Positions 26,410-35,847 are shown, counted from the stretch's first letter. The stretch: DNA of 64,000 nucleotides from Pediococcus claussenii ATCC BAA-344 (GCF_000237995.1 NC_016605.1:1550001-1614000); one strand, 5' to 3'. Made by a program: numbers and translations. The notes: generated by a model not told the origin, from the letters alone.

Positions 26410-27402
26410 TTAAACCTTTTTTCGATCACTGCTACTACGCTGGTACCACTTTTTTACAATCGGTTCAAACCTACGCCATAATTTTATTGCGCTTTGCATA
26501 TTCAACGAATATTCAGCCACACCATAGGAACCAGAATTCCCAGTATTAGCTATTACCTCATTGGAATTTTCAAAATAACGGCCACTTACCCCATTTAATA
26601 GTGGGGATGTCGCAACAAATATTGTTGTAGCAGCTCCCTGTGACATTGTTTTCCAACCGTTTGATGTATTAATAAGTGTACCCTCTTTTTCAGTAGCTCC
26701 CATCTTCTCCAAAACTATTTTAGGCACATAACGCTGCAAATTAGTCATTATTCCACCAGGCATCAATGCATTAGCAGTAATGCCATCTTTTTCCCAAAAA
26801 TGAGATACTCCAACTGTAAATAAATTAACGGCAGTTTTGGATTGGGCGTAAGCAATTTCTGGCTGATATTCTCTGAGTTTAAAATTGATATCATTCCAAT
26901 CAATATCGCTGTGTAGATGAGCCGAAGAACTGACTGAAACAATTCGTCCGTGCACACGTGCTAAAGCATTATGCAGTCCGTATGCCAATGCAAAGTGCCC
27001 TAAATAATTGGTTGAAAATTGCATTTCATAACCACTGGGACTTAGTTTCAAAGTTGGAACATTCATAACGCCTGCATTATTAATTAAAATATCTAGCGGT
27101 TCTTTCCAACTTTTAACAAAATCTACGATACTATTTGGATCATTTAAATCTAATTCAGCAACATATACGTTTTTATTTTTTGTTTCTGAGCTTAACTTTC
27201 GGGCCACGACTTGCCCTTTTTCTATGTCTCGAACCGCCAAGGTAACTTTGGCACCATGGAGTAACATAACTCGCGCAGTTTCTGTACCAATTCCAGATGC
27301 AGCACCAGTAATAATTACTTGTTTCCCACTTAGATCAATTCCATTTGCAACTTCTTCAGCAGTGGAATCAGCATTAAAATCACTTATAATTCGAGTTGAC
27401 AT
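26410..27402 (-). CDS. short-chain dehydrogenase/reductase (retinol-dehydrogenase-like)
   Basis: The 330-residue classical SDR has TGAASGIGTE (NAD(P) binding), LINNAGVM, SSSAHLHS and the catalytic YAQSKTA. GGAGG lies 8 nt before the ATG. It is the second gene of an operon behind another SDR (27420-28289), 17 bp away, and both are probably controlled by the divergent MerR regulator at 28390. The substrate is unknown; related enzymes reduce aldehydes or ketones. Confidence 0.87.
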   Translation of the reverse strand: MSTRIISDFNADSTAEEVANGIDLSGKQVIITGAASGIGTETARVMLLHGAKVTLAVRDIEKGQVVARKLSSETKNKNVYVAELDLNDPNSIVDFVKSWKEPLDILINNAGVMNVPTLKLSPSGYEMQFSTNYLGHFALAYGLHNALARVHGRIVSVSSSAHLHSDIDWNDINFKLREYQPEIAYAQSKTAVNLFTVGVSHFWEKDGITANALMPGGIMTNLQRYVPKIVLEKMGATEKEGTLINTSNGWKTMSQGAATTIFVATSPLLNGVSGRYFENSNEVIANTGNSGSYGVAEYSLNMQSAIKLWRRFEPIVKKWYQRSSSDRKKV

Positions 27403-27419
27403 TGAATAATCCTCCTAGA

Positions 27420-28289
27420 CTAATTTTCATCACTATCTTTAGGACCCGGCATCAAGGCATTCCAAAGAGTCGTTTGTTCACCAATATTTCGTTTGCTAAA
27501 TTCTTCCCAAAGCCAGTCTTGTCCAAGCAATTTTTTTGCACGTGGGATTGCCTGTCCGTCTGGGCCACTGTAGTAACGAACCTTAGAAGTATTTCCATCA
27601 TTAACCATATTAAACATCACATCAGCAGTTAATTGCGGATTAGAACGAACTGTATTTAGTGAATTAAATTTATTCCACGAAGCCATGTAGGATTCTGGCA
27701 CATTTTCGGCTCGATCAACTTTATCAGGTCTAAAAATCGAAGTATTCATATTTCCTGGAAATAACGCCTTAACAACTATTCCGAATTCTGCAAGTTCAGC
27801 ATGTAATCCCTCACTAAGCATTGCAACGGCTCCCTTCGATGCTTCGTAGGTCGAAGTATAAGGAAATCCAATTTCGGCGCTAATGGAACTAACGTTAATG
27901 ATGATTCCTGAGTGTTGTTCTCTAAAAATTGGAATAAATGCTTTATTTAAAGCTATTAATCCAAAAACATTGGTTTGAAATTGCCGATGAATCTGATCCA
28001 TGGAGCTACCTTCTAATGGCCCGGCCTGAAAATATCCTGCATTGTTAATCAAAGCATCAACATTTCCAAATTGTCTTTTTGCAAGATCTCCAAAAGCCAA
28101 ATCCGCCTTTTCATCATTTACATCTAGGAGTAATGTTTTAACTCCGTCGATCTCATCATGAACATGTAAATCACTTTCCTTTCGAACTGTTGCCACAACA
28201 TTCCAACCAGAATTAGCAAACATTTTAACGACTAAATTTCCAAATCCACTTGAAGTTCCAGTAATTACAACCACTTTTTTATTTGTCAT
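27420..28289 (-). CDS. short-chain dehydrogenase/reductase
   Basis: The 289-residue SDR has TGTSSGFGNL, LINNAGYF, VSSISAEIGFPYTSTYEASK (Ser...Tyr...Lys catalytic set) and ALFPGNMNT. GAGGAG precedes the ATG. It is the first gene of the MerR-controlled operon; the promoter in front shows the 19-bp spacer characteristic of MerR activation. The two SDR paralogues in one operon suggest handling of reactive carbonyl or redox-active compounds, which is inference. Confidence 0.87.
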   Translation of the reverse strand: MTNKKVVVITGTSSGFGNLVVKMFANSGWNVVATVRKESDLHVHDEIDGVKTLLLDVNDEKADLAFGDLAKRQFGNVDALINNAGYFQAGPLEGSSMDQIHRQFQTNVFGLIALNKAFIPIFREQHSGIIINVSSISAEIGFPYTSTYEASKGAVAMLSEGLHAELAEFGIVVKALFPGNMNTSIFRPDKVDRAENVPESYMASWNKFNSLNTVRSNPQLTADVMFNMVNDGNTSKVRYYSGPDGQAIPRAKKLLGQDWLWEEFSKRNIGEQTTLWNALMPGPKDSDEN

Positions 28290-28328
28290 GTTTTTATCTC
28301 CTCATAAACAATTTTTTAAATTGTTTGT

Positions 28329-28359
28329 AGTATACTTGGTTAAAGTAACTTTAAGTAAA
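28329..28359 (-). promoter_or_regulatory. MerR-type promoter of the SDR operon
   Basis: On the minus strand TTTACT (28354-28359), a 19-nt spacer with the AAAGT-T-ACTTT palindrome, and TATACT (28329-28334). Over-long spacers with central dyads are the hallmark of MerR-family-activated promoters. Confidence 0.75.
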
Positions 28360-28389
28360 GCGTTATGCTTTTTATGTTAAGGAGAAATA

Positions 28390-28734
28390 ATGACAATCAC
28401 AGAATTAGCAAAAAAGTTAAATATTACAACATCAGCTCTGCGTTATTATGAATCAATTGGTTTAACAATTGCCGACAGAGACGAGAAGGGAAATCGAAAT
28501 TATACCGGCATACAAGTCGAGCGAGCTCAACGCGTGGCATATTTCCGTCATGCTGGAGTTCAAATTAGCGATCTAAAGGTTCTGTTTGCAGATGAAATGA
28601 GTGATAAAGAAGCTATTGCAATGATGGAAAAAGCTCATTCTAATTTAGAAGATCAACAAAGGAACATCTCAGAAACTCTAGCTTTTTTAGATTACAAACT
28701 TAATTATCATAAAAAACGTCTTAAACAAAATTAA
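28390..28734 (+). CDS. MerR family regulator
   Basis: The 114-residue protein starts with the MerR winged helix (MTITELAKKLNITTSALRYYESIGL) and ends in a short dimerisation coiled coil. There is no large effector domain and no cysteine for metal binding, as in the small MerR regulators beside oxidoreductases. It is divergent from the two SDR genes and very likely binds the 19-bp-spaced promoter at 28329-28359. AAGGAG precedes the ATG. Confidence 0.88.
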   Translation: MTITELAKKLNITTSALRYYESIGLTIADRDEKGNRNYTGIQVERAQRVAYFRHAGVQISDLKVLFADEMSDKEAIAMMEKAHSNLEDQQRNISETLAFLDYKLNYHKKRLKQN

Positions 28735-28771
28735 TTTGATAATAGTATGGCGATCGGTAGGAATATTAATT

Positions 28772-29260
28772 CTATATGTTTTCTGACTGTTTATTTTTAT
28801 GCAAAACACTAATAACATAGCGTGCGATTGGTTGTGCAATAAATGCCTCAACAATTAATGCAATCGTAAAATTGCGTGGCCATTTATAAAAGAATTGCGT
28901 GACGGGTTTCATGCTTATGTTGCTTGTTCCTATCCAAGAACCCACGATAGTTAGTACTAAAGACATCAAAAATACGTTACAAATTGCAGTAATTAGCATA
29001 GTTGATCGAAAATTAGAATTTTCATCCAAAAACCATGAGCTGAGTTTTGTAGCTGGCCCTTGCGTGAGAGTCGTGAGTATTATTATAACGACCCATAATA
29101 AGGGAACCTGATGCAATACAAGTAGCCAATTATGTACCGAAAAGCCAACTTCAAATCCTGTTATAACGGGTGCAATGATGTTGACGGAAAGAATCGAAAT
29201 AATTAGCATGAATAAAATAGTTTCTCTAAAACTTTGTGGTAAGCGTTGTTCAAATTCCAA
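28772..29260 (-). CDS. DUF2798 family membrane protein
   Basis: The 162-residue protein carries two DUF2798-like halves, each with a pair of membrane segments; the second ends with FFYKWPRNFTIALIVEAFIAQPIAR, the conserved family pattern. The function of the family is unknown. The start is TTG with GAGAGG 8 nt upstream. The 5' leader contains a strong terminator-like hairpin (29297-29332), so expression may be controlled by attenuation. Confidence 0.82.
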   Translation of the reverse strand: MEFEQRLPQSFRETILFMLIISILSVNIIAPVITGFEVGFSVHNWLLVLHQVPLLWVVIIILTTLTQGPATKLSSWFLDENSNFRSTMLITAICNVFLMSLVLTIVGSWIGTSNISMKPVTQFFYKWPRNFTIALIVEAFIAQPIARYVISVLHKNKQSENI

Positions 29261-29296
29261 AATATAAACCTCTCTTTTTGTTAATCAATAAAAAAA

Positions 29297-29332
29297 CAGC
29301 ACACCCTTCACGAATACTGAAAGGGTGTGCTG
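29297..29332 (-). terminator. terminator-like hairpin in the leader of the DUF2798 gene
   Basis: CAGCACACCCTT and AAGGGTGTGCTG form a perfect 12-bp stem. Only the minus strand has a following T-run (seven T's), and the DUF2798 ribosome site starts about 25 nt further. No gene ends upstream on that strand. The remaining 29333-29574 holds no ORF. Confidence 0.7.
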
Positions 29333-29607
29333 ATTTCTTATACGCACTTTATTGATTTGTTTAAGTTTAACATTTTTAAAAATTCGTCGCAAAGACAAAA
29401 TACAATAAATTAATTATGACCTTTGTTATGTATCCAACTCATAAATAGTAATATCTATCGTGATCAATGCAACCTGCTCTAATAATTCCTTCTTTTAGTA
29501 CAACATCAAACTAAACTAATAGTAAGTACAAGTCCTTAAATATCCCATTTCTTACTTAATCTGCTACAATTTCTTTGAAGATAATAATCAAGTTGGGGGT
29601 TGAGAGT

Positions 29608-30939
29608 ATGGATTTTGACGTTCTATTTATTGGAAGTGGACAAGGTGCCTGGAATGGTGCGATACCGATGGCACAACACGGCTTAAAGGTGGCTGTTATT
29701 GAAGAAGGTAAGTTTGGTGGAGTATGTACGAACCGCGGGTGTAATGCAAAAATAACTCTGGATCGACCTGTTGAAATTTTGCGCCAGGTTGAACAATTGC
29801 AGGGACGTGGATTTGATACTTTACCAACTTTGAACTGGCACGCTTTAATGATACATAAACACGAGGTGATTGATGGGCTTGCATACGGTAACGAGATGAA
29901 ATTACAAAATGCAGGTGTCACAAACATTAAAGGGCATGCTAAATTCATAGATGTTCACACTATTGAAGTGAACGGCAAACAATATTCTAGCGATAAAATT
30001 GTTATTGATTCTGGACGTCGCCCCCATCGCTTGAACATTCCTGGCAATCAATTGTTCCATGATAGTACCGATTTTTTAGTTTTAGAAAATCTTCCAAAGC
30101 GTCTAGCGATAATCGGTGGTGGATACGTTGGAATGGAATTTGCCACAATTGCCAACGCCTTTGGTAGCGACGTAACTGTTATCCTTCGTGGAAACCGAAT
30201 CCTAAGATCATTTCATAAGCCTTATGTTGACCGACTCGTAACTGATCTAAAACAAAGGGGCATCAAATTTCAATTTGATGAACAACTTGAAAGCGCCGTT
30301 CAGGTCGATGATGGTATCCAATTATTAGGAAAAGATGGTTACCAACTCACAACCGACTATGTTTTAGACGCAACCGGTCGAGTTCCAAATGTTGAAAATA
30401 TGAATTGGGATGGTATTGGATTAAAATATGACACATTGCGCGGAATTCCGGTCAATGATCACTTAGAAACAAACATTCCGGGGATTTACGCATCAGGTGA
30501 TATTTTAGATAAATCACTTCCTAGGATCACACCAACTGCCATTTTTGAATCGCAATATCTTTCGCGACTTTTCACAGGTATGACAACCGACGCAATTGAC
30601 TATCCAGCAGTTGCTTATACGGTATTTACCTCTCCAAGAATTGCTTCAGTAGGCGTCACTCCAGAATTTGCCAATGCCCATTCAACCGAATATTCAGTTG
30701 AAACCTTTGATTATTATGATGACTGGTTCCGGCAAGTTGGAAACGAAAACAATGGTGGAGTTACAATCATATTTAATAAACAGCATATTATCGTTGGCGC
30801 TACAAGTATTGGAAACGACGCCGTTGAAACAATCAACGGATTAACCGACTTAATTGAAAATAAGGTCAGCCACAGTGATGTCGAACGTTTGATTTATATT
30901 TTCCCCAGCATTGCTCATAGTTATATGCGTAAAATTTAA
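29608..30939 (+). CDS. pyridine nucleotide-disulfide oxidoreductase (class I)
   Basis: The 443-residue FAD enzyme starts at ATG 29608 behind GGGGGTTGAGAGT; the frame is open 11 codons upstream. Domains in order: FAD-binding FIGSGQGAWNGAIPMAQHG, redox-active GGVCTNRGCNAK (two Cys four apart), NAD(P)-binding IGGGYVGMEFATIANAFG, central domain with ASGDILD, and the C-terminal dimer domain with FPSIAHSY. It resembles dihydrolipoamide dehydrogenase, mercuric reductase and glutathione reductase relatives; the CNAK variant and the HSY ending differ from classical lipoamide dehydrogenase (HAHPT), so the substrate is open. No partner 2-oxoacid dehydrogenase genes are nearby. Confidence 0.88.
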   Translation: MDFDVLFIGSGQGAWNGAIPMAQHGLKVAVIEEGKFGGVCTNRGCNAKITLDRPVEILRQVEQLQGRGFDTLPTLNWHALMIHKHEVIDGLAYGNEMKLQNAGVTNIKGHAKFIDVHTIEVNGKQYSSDKIVIDSGRRPHRLNIPGNQLFHDSTDFLVLENLPKRLAIIGGGYVGMEFATIANAFGSDVTVILRGNRILRSFHKPYVDRLVTDLKQRGIKFQFDEQLESAVQVDDGIQLLGKDGYQLTTDYVLDATGRVPNVENMNWDGIGLKYDTLRGIPVNDHLETNIPGIYASGDILDKSLPRITPTAIFESQYLSRLFTGMTTDAIDYPAVAYTVFTSPRIASVGVTPEFANAHSTEYSVETFDYYDDWFRQVGNENNGGVTIIFNKQHIIVGATSIGNDAVETINGLTDLIENKVSHSDVERLIYIFPSIAHSYMRKI

Positions 30940-30944
30940 GACTC

Positions 30945-30981
30945 AAAAAGGCTACCAAACAGTATTGTTTGGTAGCCTTTT
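30945..30981. terminator. bidirectional terminator
   Basis: AAAAGGCTACCAAACA and TGTTTGGTAGCCTTTT form a perfect 16-bp stem with a 4-nt loop between convergent genes. Confidence 0.9.
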
Positions 30982-30995
30982 ATGTATATGATTAA

Positions 30996-31328
30996 TCATA
31001 GAACAAACGACAATACCAATACAGTAATCAAACCGACAATTACTGACATTGCCATCGAACGAGTCCAGTAAGAGATGATAATTACTACTACTGCCCCAAT
31101 AATTAAGTCTAGATTTCCATGAATAACAAAAGTATATGTTTTAGAAATAAAAATTCCTTTTACCACCAAAGCCGTGAATAAGGAAATTGGTACATATTTC
31201 ATCCAATCATTAAACCATTCAGGAATTTCTCGTTTAGAAAAAAATAATAACGGGATATACCGTGGCGCAAGGGCGACACAGAAACCTAATATGATAATCA
31301 TTAAATGATCCATTGCGTTATATTGCAT
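30996..31328 (-). CDS. azlD: AzlD-type branched-chain amino acid exporter subunit
   Basis: This 110-residue hydrophobic protein has about four membrane segments, with ALAPRYIPLLFFSKREIPEWFNDWMKYVPISLFTALV matching AzlD. With AzlC it forms a two-component permease linked to export of branched-chain amino acids or analogues. The start at ATG 31328 follows GGGAGA; the AzlC stop is 19 bp upstream, so the genes are co-transcribed. Confidence 0.88.
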   Translation of the reverse strand: MQYNAMDHLMIIILGFCVALAPRYIPLLFFSKREIPEWFNDWMKYVPISLFTALVVKGIFISKTYTFVIHGNLDLIIGAVVVIIISYWTRSMAMSVIVGLITVLVLSFVL

Positions 31329-31347
31329 CGTTATTTCTCCCAACTAC

Positions 31348-32133
31348 CTACAGAATATCCGAATCCTTATCAAATTCCTCGACGACTGGCCCATTACTAC
31401 GAGATCCAATATCTCTTAACAAGAAACTATTTTTATTCCGCTTTTTCAAGAGTTCCTCAATTGCAAATCCTGTAAACGAAGCCAGCAAAGTTGATGCAAC
31501 CAGACCTAGCGTGCTCTTTGTGAAAATTAAACAAACCGCTGCTAATACGCCTGACAATATGCAAACTAAGAGTGATAAACGTGACTTAACTTGCATAACA
31601 ATCATATAGATAAACAATGCTGTTAGAGCAAAATCAACCACTTCTAGATTGATTGACAGTGCACTACCAATCAACGCGCCTATCATGTTAGAAATTGTCC
31701 AAAAGAGTAACGACCAGTGTTCAACTTGCCGGGCGTCATTTGGCGTCCAATTTTTATCAGTAGCAAATTTCAAATAGTTTACCGCATAATTTTCGTCATT
31801 AAGTGACAAAGCAAACGTGAAAATAAAGCGATGATTTTGACCTTGCAAATACTTTGACAAACTCGATCCCAATAACGCATATCGAAGTTCAAGAAAAAAC
31901 AACATCAAAATGATGGTTAAAATCGGAGCATTAACGGTTAACATCTGTGCAATTAAAAATTGCGCACCACCTGAAAATACCATCAAAGAAACCATTCCCG
32001 TTAATAAAAAGTTAAACCCGCCCGCATGAAGCAAAATTCCACACGCCAAGCCAATTGGTGTATAACTCAAACAAAGTGGCCACGCCACTTTAAAGGTTTC
32101 CTTCCAACGTGGTGTATCAACTGTTTCTTTCAA
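31348..32133 (-). CDS. azlC: AzlC-type branched-chain amino acid exporter subunit
   Basis: The 261-residue membrane protein has SYTPIGLACGILLHAGGF, GGAQFLIAQML and LELRYALLGSSLSKYL, all AzlC signatures, and about seven membrane segments. The start is TTG with GGAGG 7 nt upstream. It is the first gene of the azlCD pair. Its last 40 residues are hydrophilic. Confidence 0.9.
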   Translation of the reverse strand: MKETVDTPRWKETFKVAWPLCLSYTPIGLACGILLHAGGFNFLLTGMVSLMVFSGGAQFLIAQMLTVNAPILTIILMLFFLELRYALLGSSLSKYLQGQNHRFIFTFALSLNDENYAVNYLKFATDKNWTPNDARQVEHWSLLFWTISNMIGALIGSALSINLEVVDFALTALFIYMIVMQVKSRLSLLVCILSGVLAAVCLIFTKSTLGLVASTLLASFTGFAIEELLKKRNKNSFLLRDIGSRSNGPVVEEFDKDSDIL

Positions 32134-32252
32134 ATTTCTTCCTCCAAAGCTAAGAAAAAAAGAAAATATCTCAATCTTAAGAATGTAAATACTGCGAAAC
32201 TATTTTACCATGTAATTTTAACATTTTATAGGGGTCAGTAAAATTGTCACAT

Positions 32253-33554
32253 TTACGCCCAAATCAACCCTGTTCCAAATAAACCATGAAGCCATCTTAA
32301 AAACATTGTAAGATAGCCAGCCTTTTGAACTTTATTTTGTGGTTTAACCTTAACCTGAACGCCATATTTAGTCGTTAAAAAGTGATTTTCCTGCCCGGGT
32401 TGGCTTAATTGCAAGGTCGCTATAACTTTATTTTTACTAATCGTGCCACTTATCTTATCATCTTTTACTATCTTAGGATTAAACTTATTTTCACGTAAAA
32501 TCAAATCGCTATTTTTGCCCGCAAACCAATAGTTAAAATCCGAAGCGGTGCGAACTTGAACATTCTGCACCTTAGCATTTTTTATAGTTACATTTGCATC
32601 ATCAATTTTAGAATCCTTATCAAAGTGGTGTACTTTATACTTTTTGCTGACCATATTCCATAAAGTTTTCGTGTCTGTGAAACGAGCCACTCCATTGTTT
32701 GCCGCGTTAGACCCCAAGACAACACTAATTACTCGTTCATTTTGAATCCAACCGGTTCCAACAAAACACGCACCCGCCTTATTTGATGTTCCGGTTTTTA
32801 ACCCATCAACCTCTAATCGCTGGTCGTAATCCGACCCACCTTTTAGCAACAAGTTATGATTAGTGATTGGCATCTTATCCTTACCATTATTAAACGTATC
32901 TTTGTACTTAGAAGTGATTTGTAAAATCTCCGGAAAATTATTCAACAGTTGTTGAGTTACTACTGCCATGTCTTTAGCTGACATCTCATTTTCAGAGTTG
33001 GCTGGTGTATTAGGTAATCCATCGCTGCCAACCTGGTCCTGCAATAAACCTGCTGCATTATATATTTTGGCATTTTTGATTTTCCATGCCGCTAACTGCG
33101 CTTTCATCTCACTAACAAACGCCTTCGATGAGCCTGCCTGTGCTACGCCTAAAGCCATAATGGCAGCGTTCGCGGAGTAGATTAATGACGCGTTCATCAA
33201 TTCCCGAACTGTATACTCCTTTTTATCATCTAATGGAACATTTGTTAATTCAGAATTCTTACTAACTTTCGCTAAATTCGGACTAATCTTTACTTTTTGG
33301 TTCCAATTCATTGTTCCATTTTTAATACTTCTATAAATTATGTACGCAGACAATAGCTTACTTGTTGATGCAATTGCCAATGGTTTATTAATGTTTTTTT
33401 GGTACAAAATTTGTCCCGTTTCTTGGTCAATCACTAACCCCGCTTTAGCTGAAATAGTCGGTTCCTGCTTTCCGACCGCGGCCTGCGCAATACCAGCCGT
33501 ACACAGTTGTATGCTTAAAATTAGCATACCTACGATTGCAAATATTTTTTTCAT
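32253..33554 (-). CDS. dacA: D-alanyl-D-alanine carboxypeptidase (PBP5-like)
   Basis: This secreted class C penicillin-binding protein trims the terminal D-Ala from peptidoglycan pentapeptides. From ATG 33554 (GGGGG upstream) it has 433 residues: a signal peptide (KKIFAIVGMLILSIQLC..AQA), the SxxK motif in ASTSKLLSAY, YSANAAIMAL as the SxN motif, DGLKTGTS as the KTG motif, a PBP5-like C-terminal beta domain and a terminal amphipathic helix for membrane attachment. It lies directly downstream of a VanRS-like two-component system on the same strand, which may control it. Confidence 0.9.
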   Translation of the reverse strand: MKKIFAIVGMLILSIQLCTAGIAQAAVGKQEPTISAKAGLVIDQETGQILYQKNINKPLAIASTSKLLSAYIIYRSIKNGTMNWNQKVKISPNLAKVSKNSELTNVPLDDKKEYTVRELMNASLIYSANAAIMALGVAQAGSSKAFVSEMKAQLAAWKIKNAKIYNAAGLLQDQVGSDGLPNTPANSENEMSAKDMAVVTQQLLNNFPEILQITSKYKDTFNNGKDKMPITNHNLLLKGGSDYDQRLEVDGLKTGTSNKAGACFVGTGWIQNERVISVVLGSNAANNGVARFTDTKTLWNMVSKKYKVHHFDKDSKIDDANVTIKNAKVQNVQVRTASDFNYWFAGKNSDLILRENKFNPKIVKDDKISGTISKNKVIATLQLSQPGQENHFLTTKYGVQVKVKPQNKVQKAGYLTMFLRWLHGLFGTGLIWA

Positions 33555-33700
33555 GAAATCCCCCCGCAAAGCATTCTATTTTCTAATATAAGTTAAAATA
33601 ACTTGTTTAGCAATAACATTTTTAGAACACAAAAAAAGGAACTATGCCATTTAAAATACCTCAATTCAAATGACAAGTTCACTCTAATAAATATCCATTG

Positions 33701-34825
33701 TCACACTTCTTTATACTGGATTGGAATTCTAACTATAAAACTGGTCAGCTTATCTGTTGAAATCACCTTGATTGATCCACGGTGCATCTCAACAATACTT
33801 TGGGCAATCGCTAAGCCAAGTCCAGTTCCTCCAGTTGCTTTAGATCTTGAAGTTTCCACACGATAAAAACGATCAAAGAGTTTATTTATTGCAGATTGTG
33901 GAATTGCTTCTCCGTCATTAGAAACCTCAAATACCACTTCACTATCTTCTTTTTTAGCCTTCAAATAAATATTATGTCCGCCATGGCCATATTTTAGCGC
34001 ATTGGAAATTAAGTTGTTAAATAGCCTACCCAGTTTTTCAGCATCACCAGTAATCTTCAAATTTTCTGGATCACAACTTGAGGAAATCTCCATTCCTTTT
34101 TGGCTTGCTTCTAACTCAAAACTAGCCGCTAGCTGTTCCAACATGGGATTAACACTAATAGCATTAATTTTCATATGAGGATCGGATTGGCTCACTTTTG
34201 TATATTCAAATAAATCGTCTACTAAGGACTTCATTTGAATCGATTTTAAATATGCTGTATGTGTATATTTAAAAACATCATCCATTTTACGATATTGGTG
34301 GTCCTCAATTAATCGTAGATACCCAATAATTGAGGTTAGTGGCGTCCTAATATCGTGTGATACATTGGTAATCAAATCATCCTTGGACTGCTTTAATTGG
34401 TGTTCCTCGTTCATCGAACGAATAACACTATCAACCAAAGAATTAACACTATCAACAACCTTTTGATGATCTCCACTTAATTCAAAGGGGATTCGGTGAT
34501 CAAAATGTCCATCAGCAATGTAATGCAATTCAGAGATAATGTGGCGTAATTGCATTTGCTTATAACGCCTTTCCAGTCGCCAGTACACTACCCACACATC
34601 GATAATCCCCATTAATACGATGAAAACATTTTGGTAACTCCATAACTGGAAACGTCCCACATGAACTGAGCTCTTAATAATATACACTGCACTAGATAAA
34701 CCTGGATTGGACTTTAACGCCCCATTTAATAAAATAAAAATAGACAAATTAAGGAGTAACAACAGAATAACTGTTAATACTCCTTCACCAATTAATTCAG
34801 ATTTTTCACGACCCGTCAACTTCAT
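33701..34825 (-). CDS. sensor histidine kinase (VanS-like)
   Basis: 374 residues: membrane segments near residues 13-33 and 60-80 with a short external loop, a HAMP-like linker, HisKA with SHDIRTPLTSIIGYLRLI (phospho-His), N-box NLISNALKYG, and G-boxes GGTGLGLAIAQSIV. This is the layout of VanS/PhoR-type kinases. The response regulator gene lies upstream on the same strand, separated by 247 bp that contain repeat copy 2. The downstream gene encodes a D-Ala-D-Ala carboxypeptidase, pointing to a cell-wall signal. Confidence 0.9.
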   Translation of the reverse strand: MKLTGREKSELIGEGVLTVILLLLLNLSIFILLNGALKSNPGLSSAVYIIKSSVHVGRFQLWSYQNVFIVLMGIIDVWVVYWRLERRYKQMQLRHIISELHYIADGHFDHRIPFELSGDHQKVVDSVNSLVDSVIRSMNEEHQLKQSKDDLITNVSHDIRTPLTSIIGYLRLIEDHQYRKMDDVFKYTHTAYLKSIQMKSLVDDLFEYTKVSQSDPHMKINAISVNPMLEQLAASFELEASQKGMEISSSCDPENLKITGDAEKLGRLFNNLISNALKYGHGGHNIYLKAKKEDSEVVFEVSNDGEAIPQSAINKLFDRFYRVETSRSKATGGTGLGLAIAQSIVEMHRGSIKVISTDKLTSFIVRIPIQYKEV

Positions 34826-34850
34826 ATCTAACCATACTCCTAATTAGAGA

Positions 34851-35059
34851 GCGAAACATAAGTCAGGAAATGACGAGCATTACTAGCTCGTAAACAGCAG
34901 ATGTTTTGTTACACAAAACTTAATACTCGTACGCTGTCCATTCCTATGGGCACCTATGGGCGAAAAGCGCCTCATAGGAGCTGGCAAGGGCGGAATCATT
35001 TGACTTATTTCTCGTATTTTTGCTTTTCAGTTCGGAAAATAAATTCAGATTTTAATTAT
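34851..35059 (+). repeat. dispersed intergenic repeat, copy 2
   Basis: Both ends match copy 1 (6391-6642). The centre differs and holds the hairpin CCTATGGGCG-aaaa-GCGCCTCATAGG (34953-34978). The element lies inside a two-component operon between the regulator stop and the kinase start, so it would be transcribed as part of that mRNA. Confidence 0.6.
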
Positions 35060-35072
35060 GTCACAGACCTAA

Positions 35073-35762
35073 TTAATGCTGAACAATTTTGTATCCAACG
35101 CCCCAAACAGTTTCGATAACTTGATCTCCACCTGTTGCTTCTTCAATCTTATCTCTTAAATGACTTACATGAACCATAACTGTCTTAGCTGAGATGATAC
35201 TTTCTTGTTGCCAAACTCGCTCAAAAATTTCATCGGCTGAGAAAACCCGATTGGGGTGACTTGCAAGTAAATAAAGAATTCCAAACTCCAACGCCGTTAA
35301 CTGAATAGAATCCCCCGTCAAAGTTTTAACTTCATGTGAATCACTATTAATCGTTAATGGTCCAACATCAAGAATCTCTGGTCCCTCGCTAGTTACATCA
35401 TTTTCACTACGGCGTAGCAAAGACTTAACTCGAGCCATAACCTCCAACGGATTAAAAGGCTTAGCCACATAATCATCAGCACCGCTCAATAATCCTTTAA
35501 TTTTATCCATATCATCTGTTTTTGCCGATAACATTAAGATTGGTATTTTAGAATCCTTGCGAACTTCTTTAACAACTTCCATTCCGTTCATCTCAGGCAT
35601 CATCACATCTAGTATCATTAAACTAATATCTGGTTCTGTGTGCAAACGCGTCAATGCTTCCTTACCATCATAAGCCGAAATTGGTTCATAACCTTCGTTC
35701 TTAACATAGATATCAAGTAATTCAACAATTTCTTTATCATCATCCACAACTAAAATTTTCAT
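35073..35762 (-). CDS. OmpR-family response regulator (VanR-like)
   Basis: 229 residues: receiver domain with KILVVDDDKEIVELL, phosphoacceptor Asp52 in LMILDVMMPEMNG, the conserved Lys in YVAKPFNPLEV, then a C-terminal winged helix (LTALEFGILYLLASHPNRVFSADEIFERVW). The sequence pattern is close to VanR. AGAGGAG precedes the ATG. It pairs with the kinase at 33701-34825. Lactobacilli with D-Lac-ending precursors are intrinsically vancomycin resistant, so here the system more likely governs wall remodelling, which is inference. Confidence 0.92.
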   Translation of the reverse strand: MKILVVDDDKEIVELLDIYVKNEGYEPISAYDGKEALTRLHTEPDISLMILDVMMPEMNGMEVVKEVRKDSKIPILMLSAKTDDMDKIKGLLSGADDYVAKPFNPLEVMARVKSLLRRSENDVTSEGPEILDVGPLTINSDSHEVKTLTGDSIQLTALEFGILYLLASHPNRVFSADEIFERVWQQESIISAKTVMVHVSHLRDKIEEATGGDQVIETVWGVGYKIVQH

Positions 35763-35847
35763 AGGCGCTCCTCTATATAACTATTTTCTATTAGTTTAGC
35801 AAAGTCCTCTTAGATTGCGGTAAAAACCAATCTGATTTTAGTAATCT

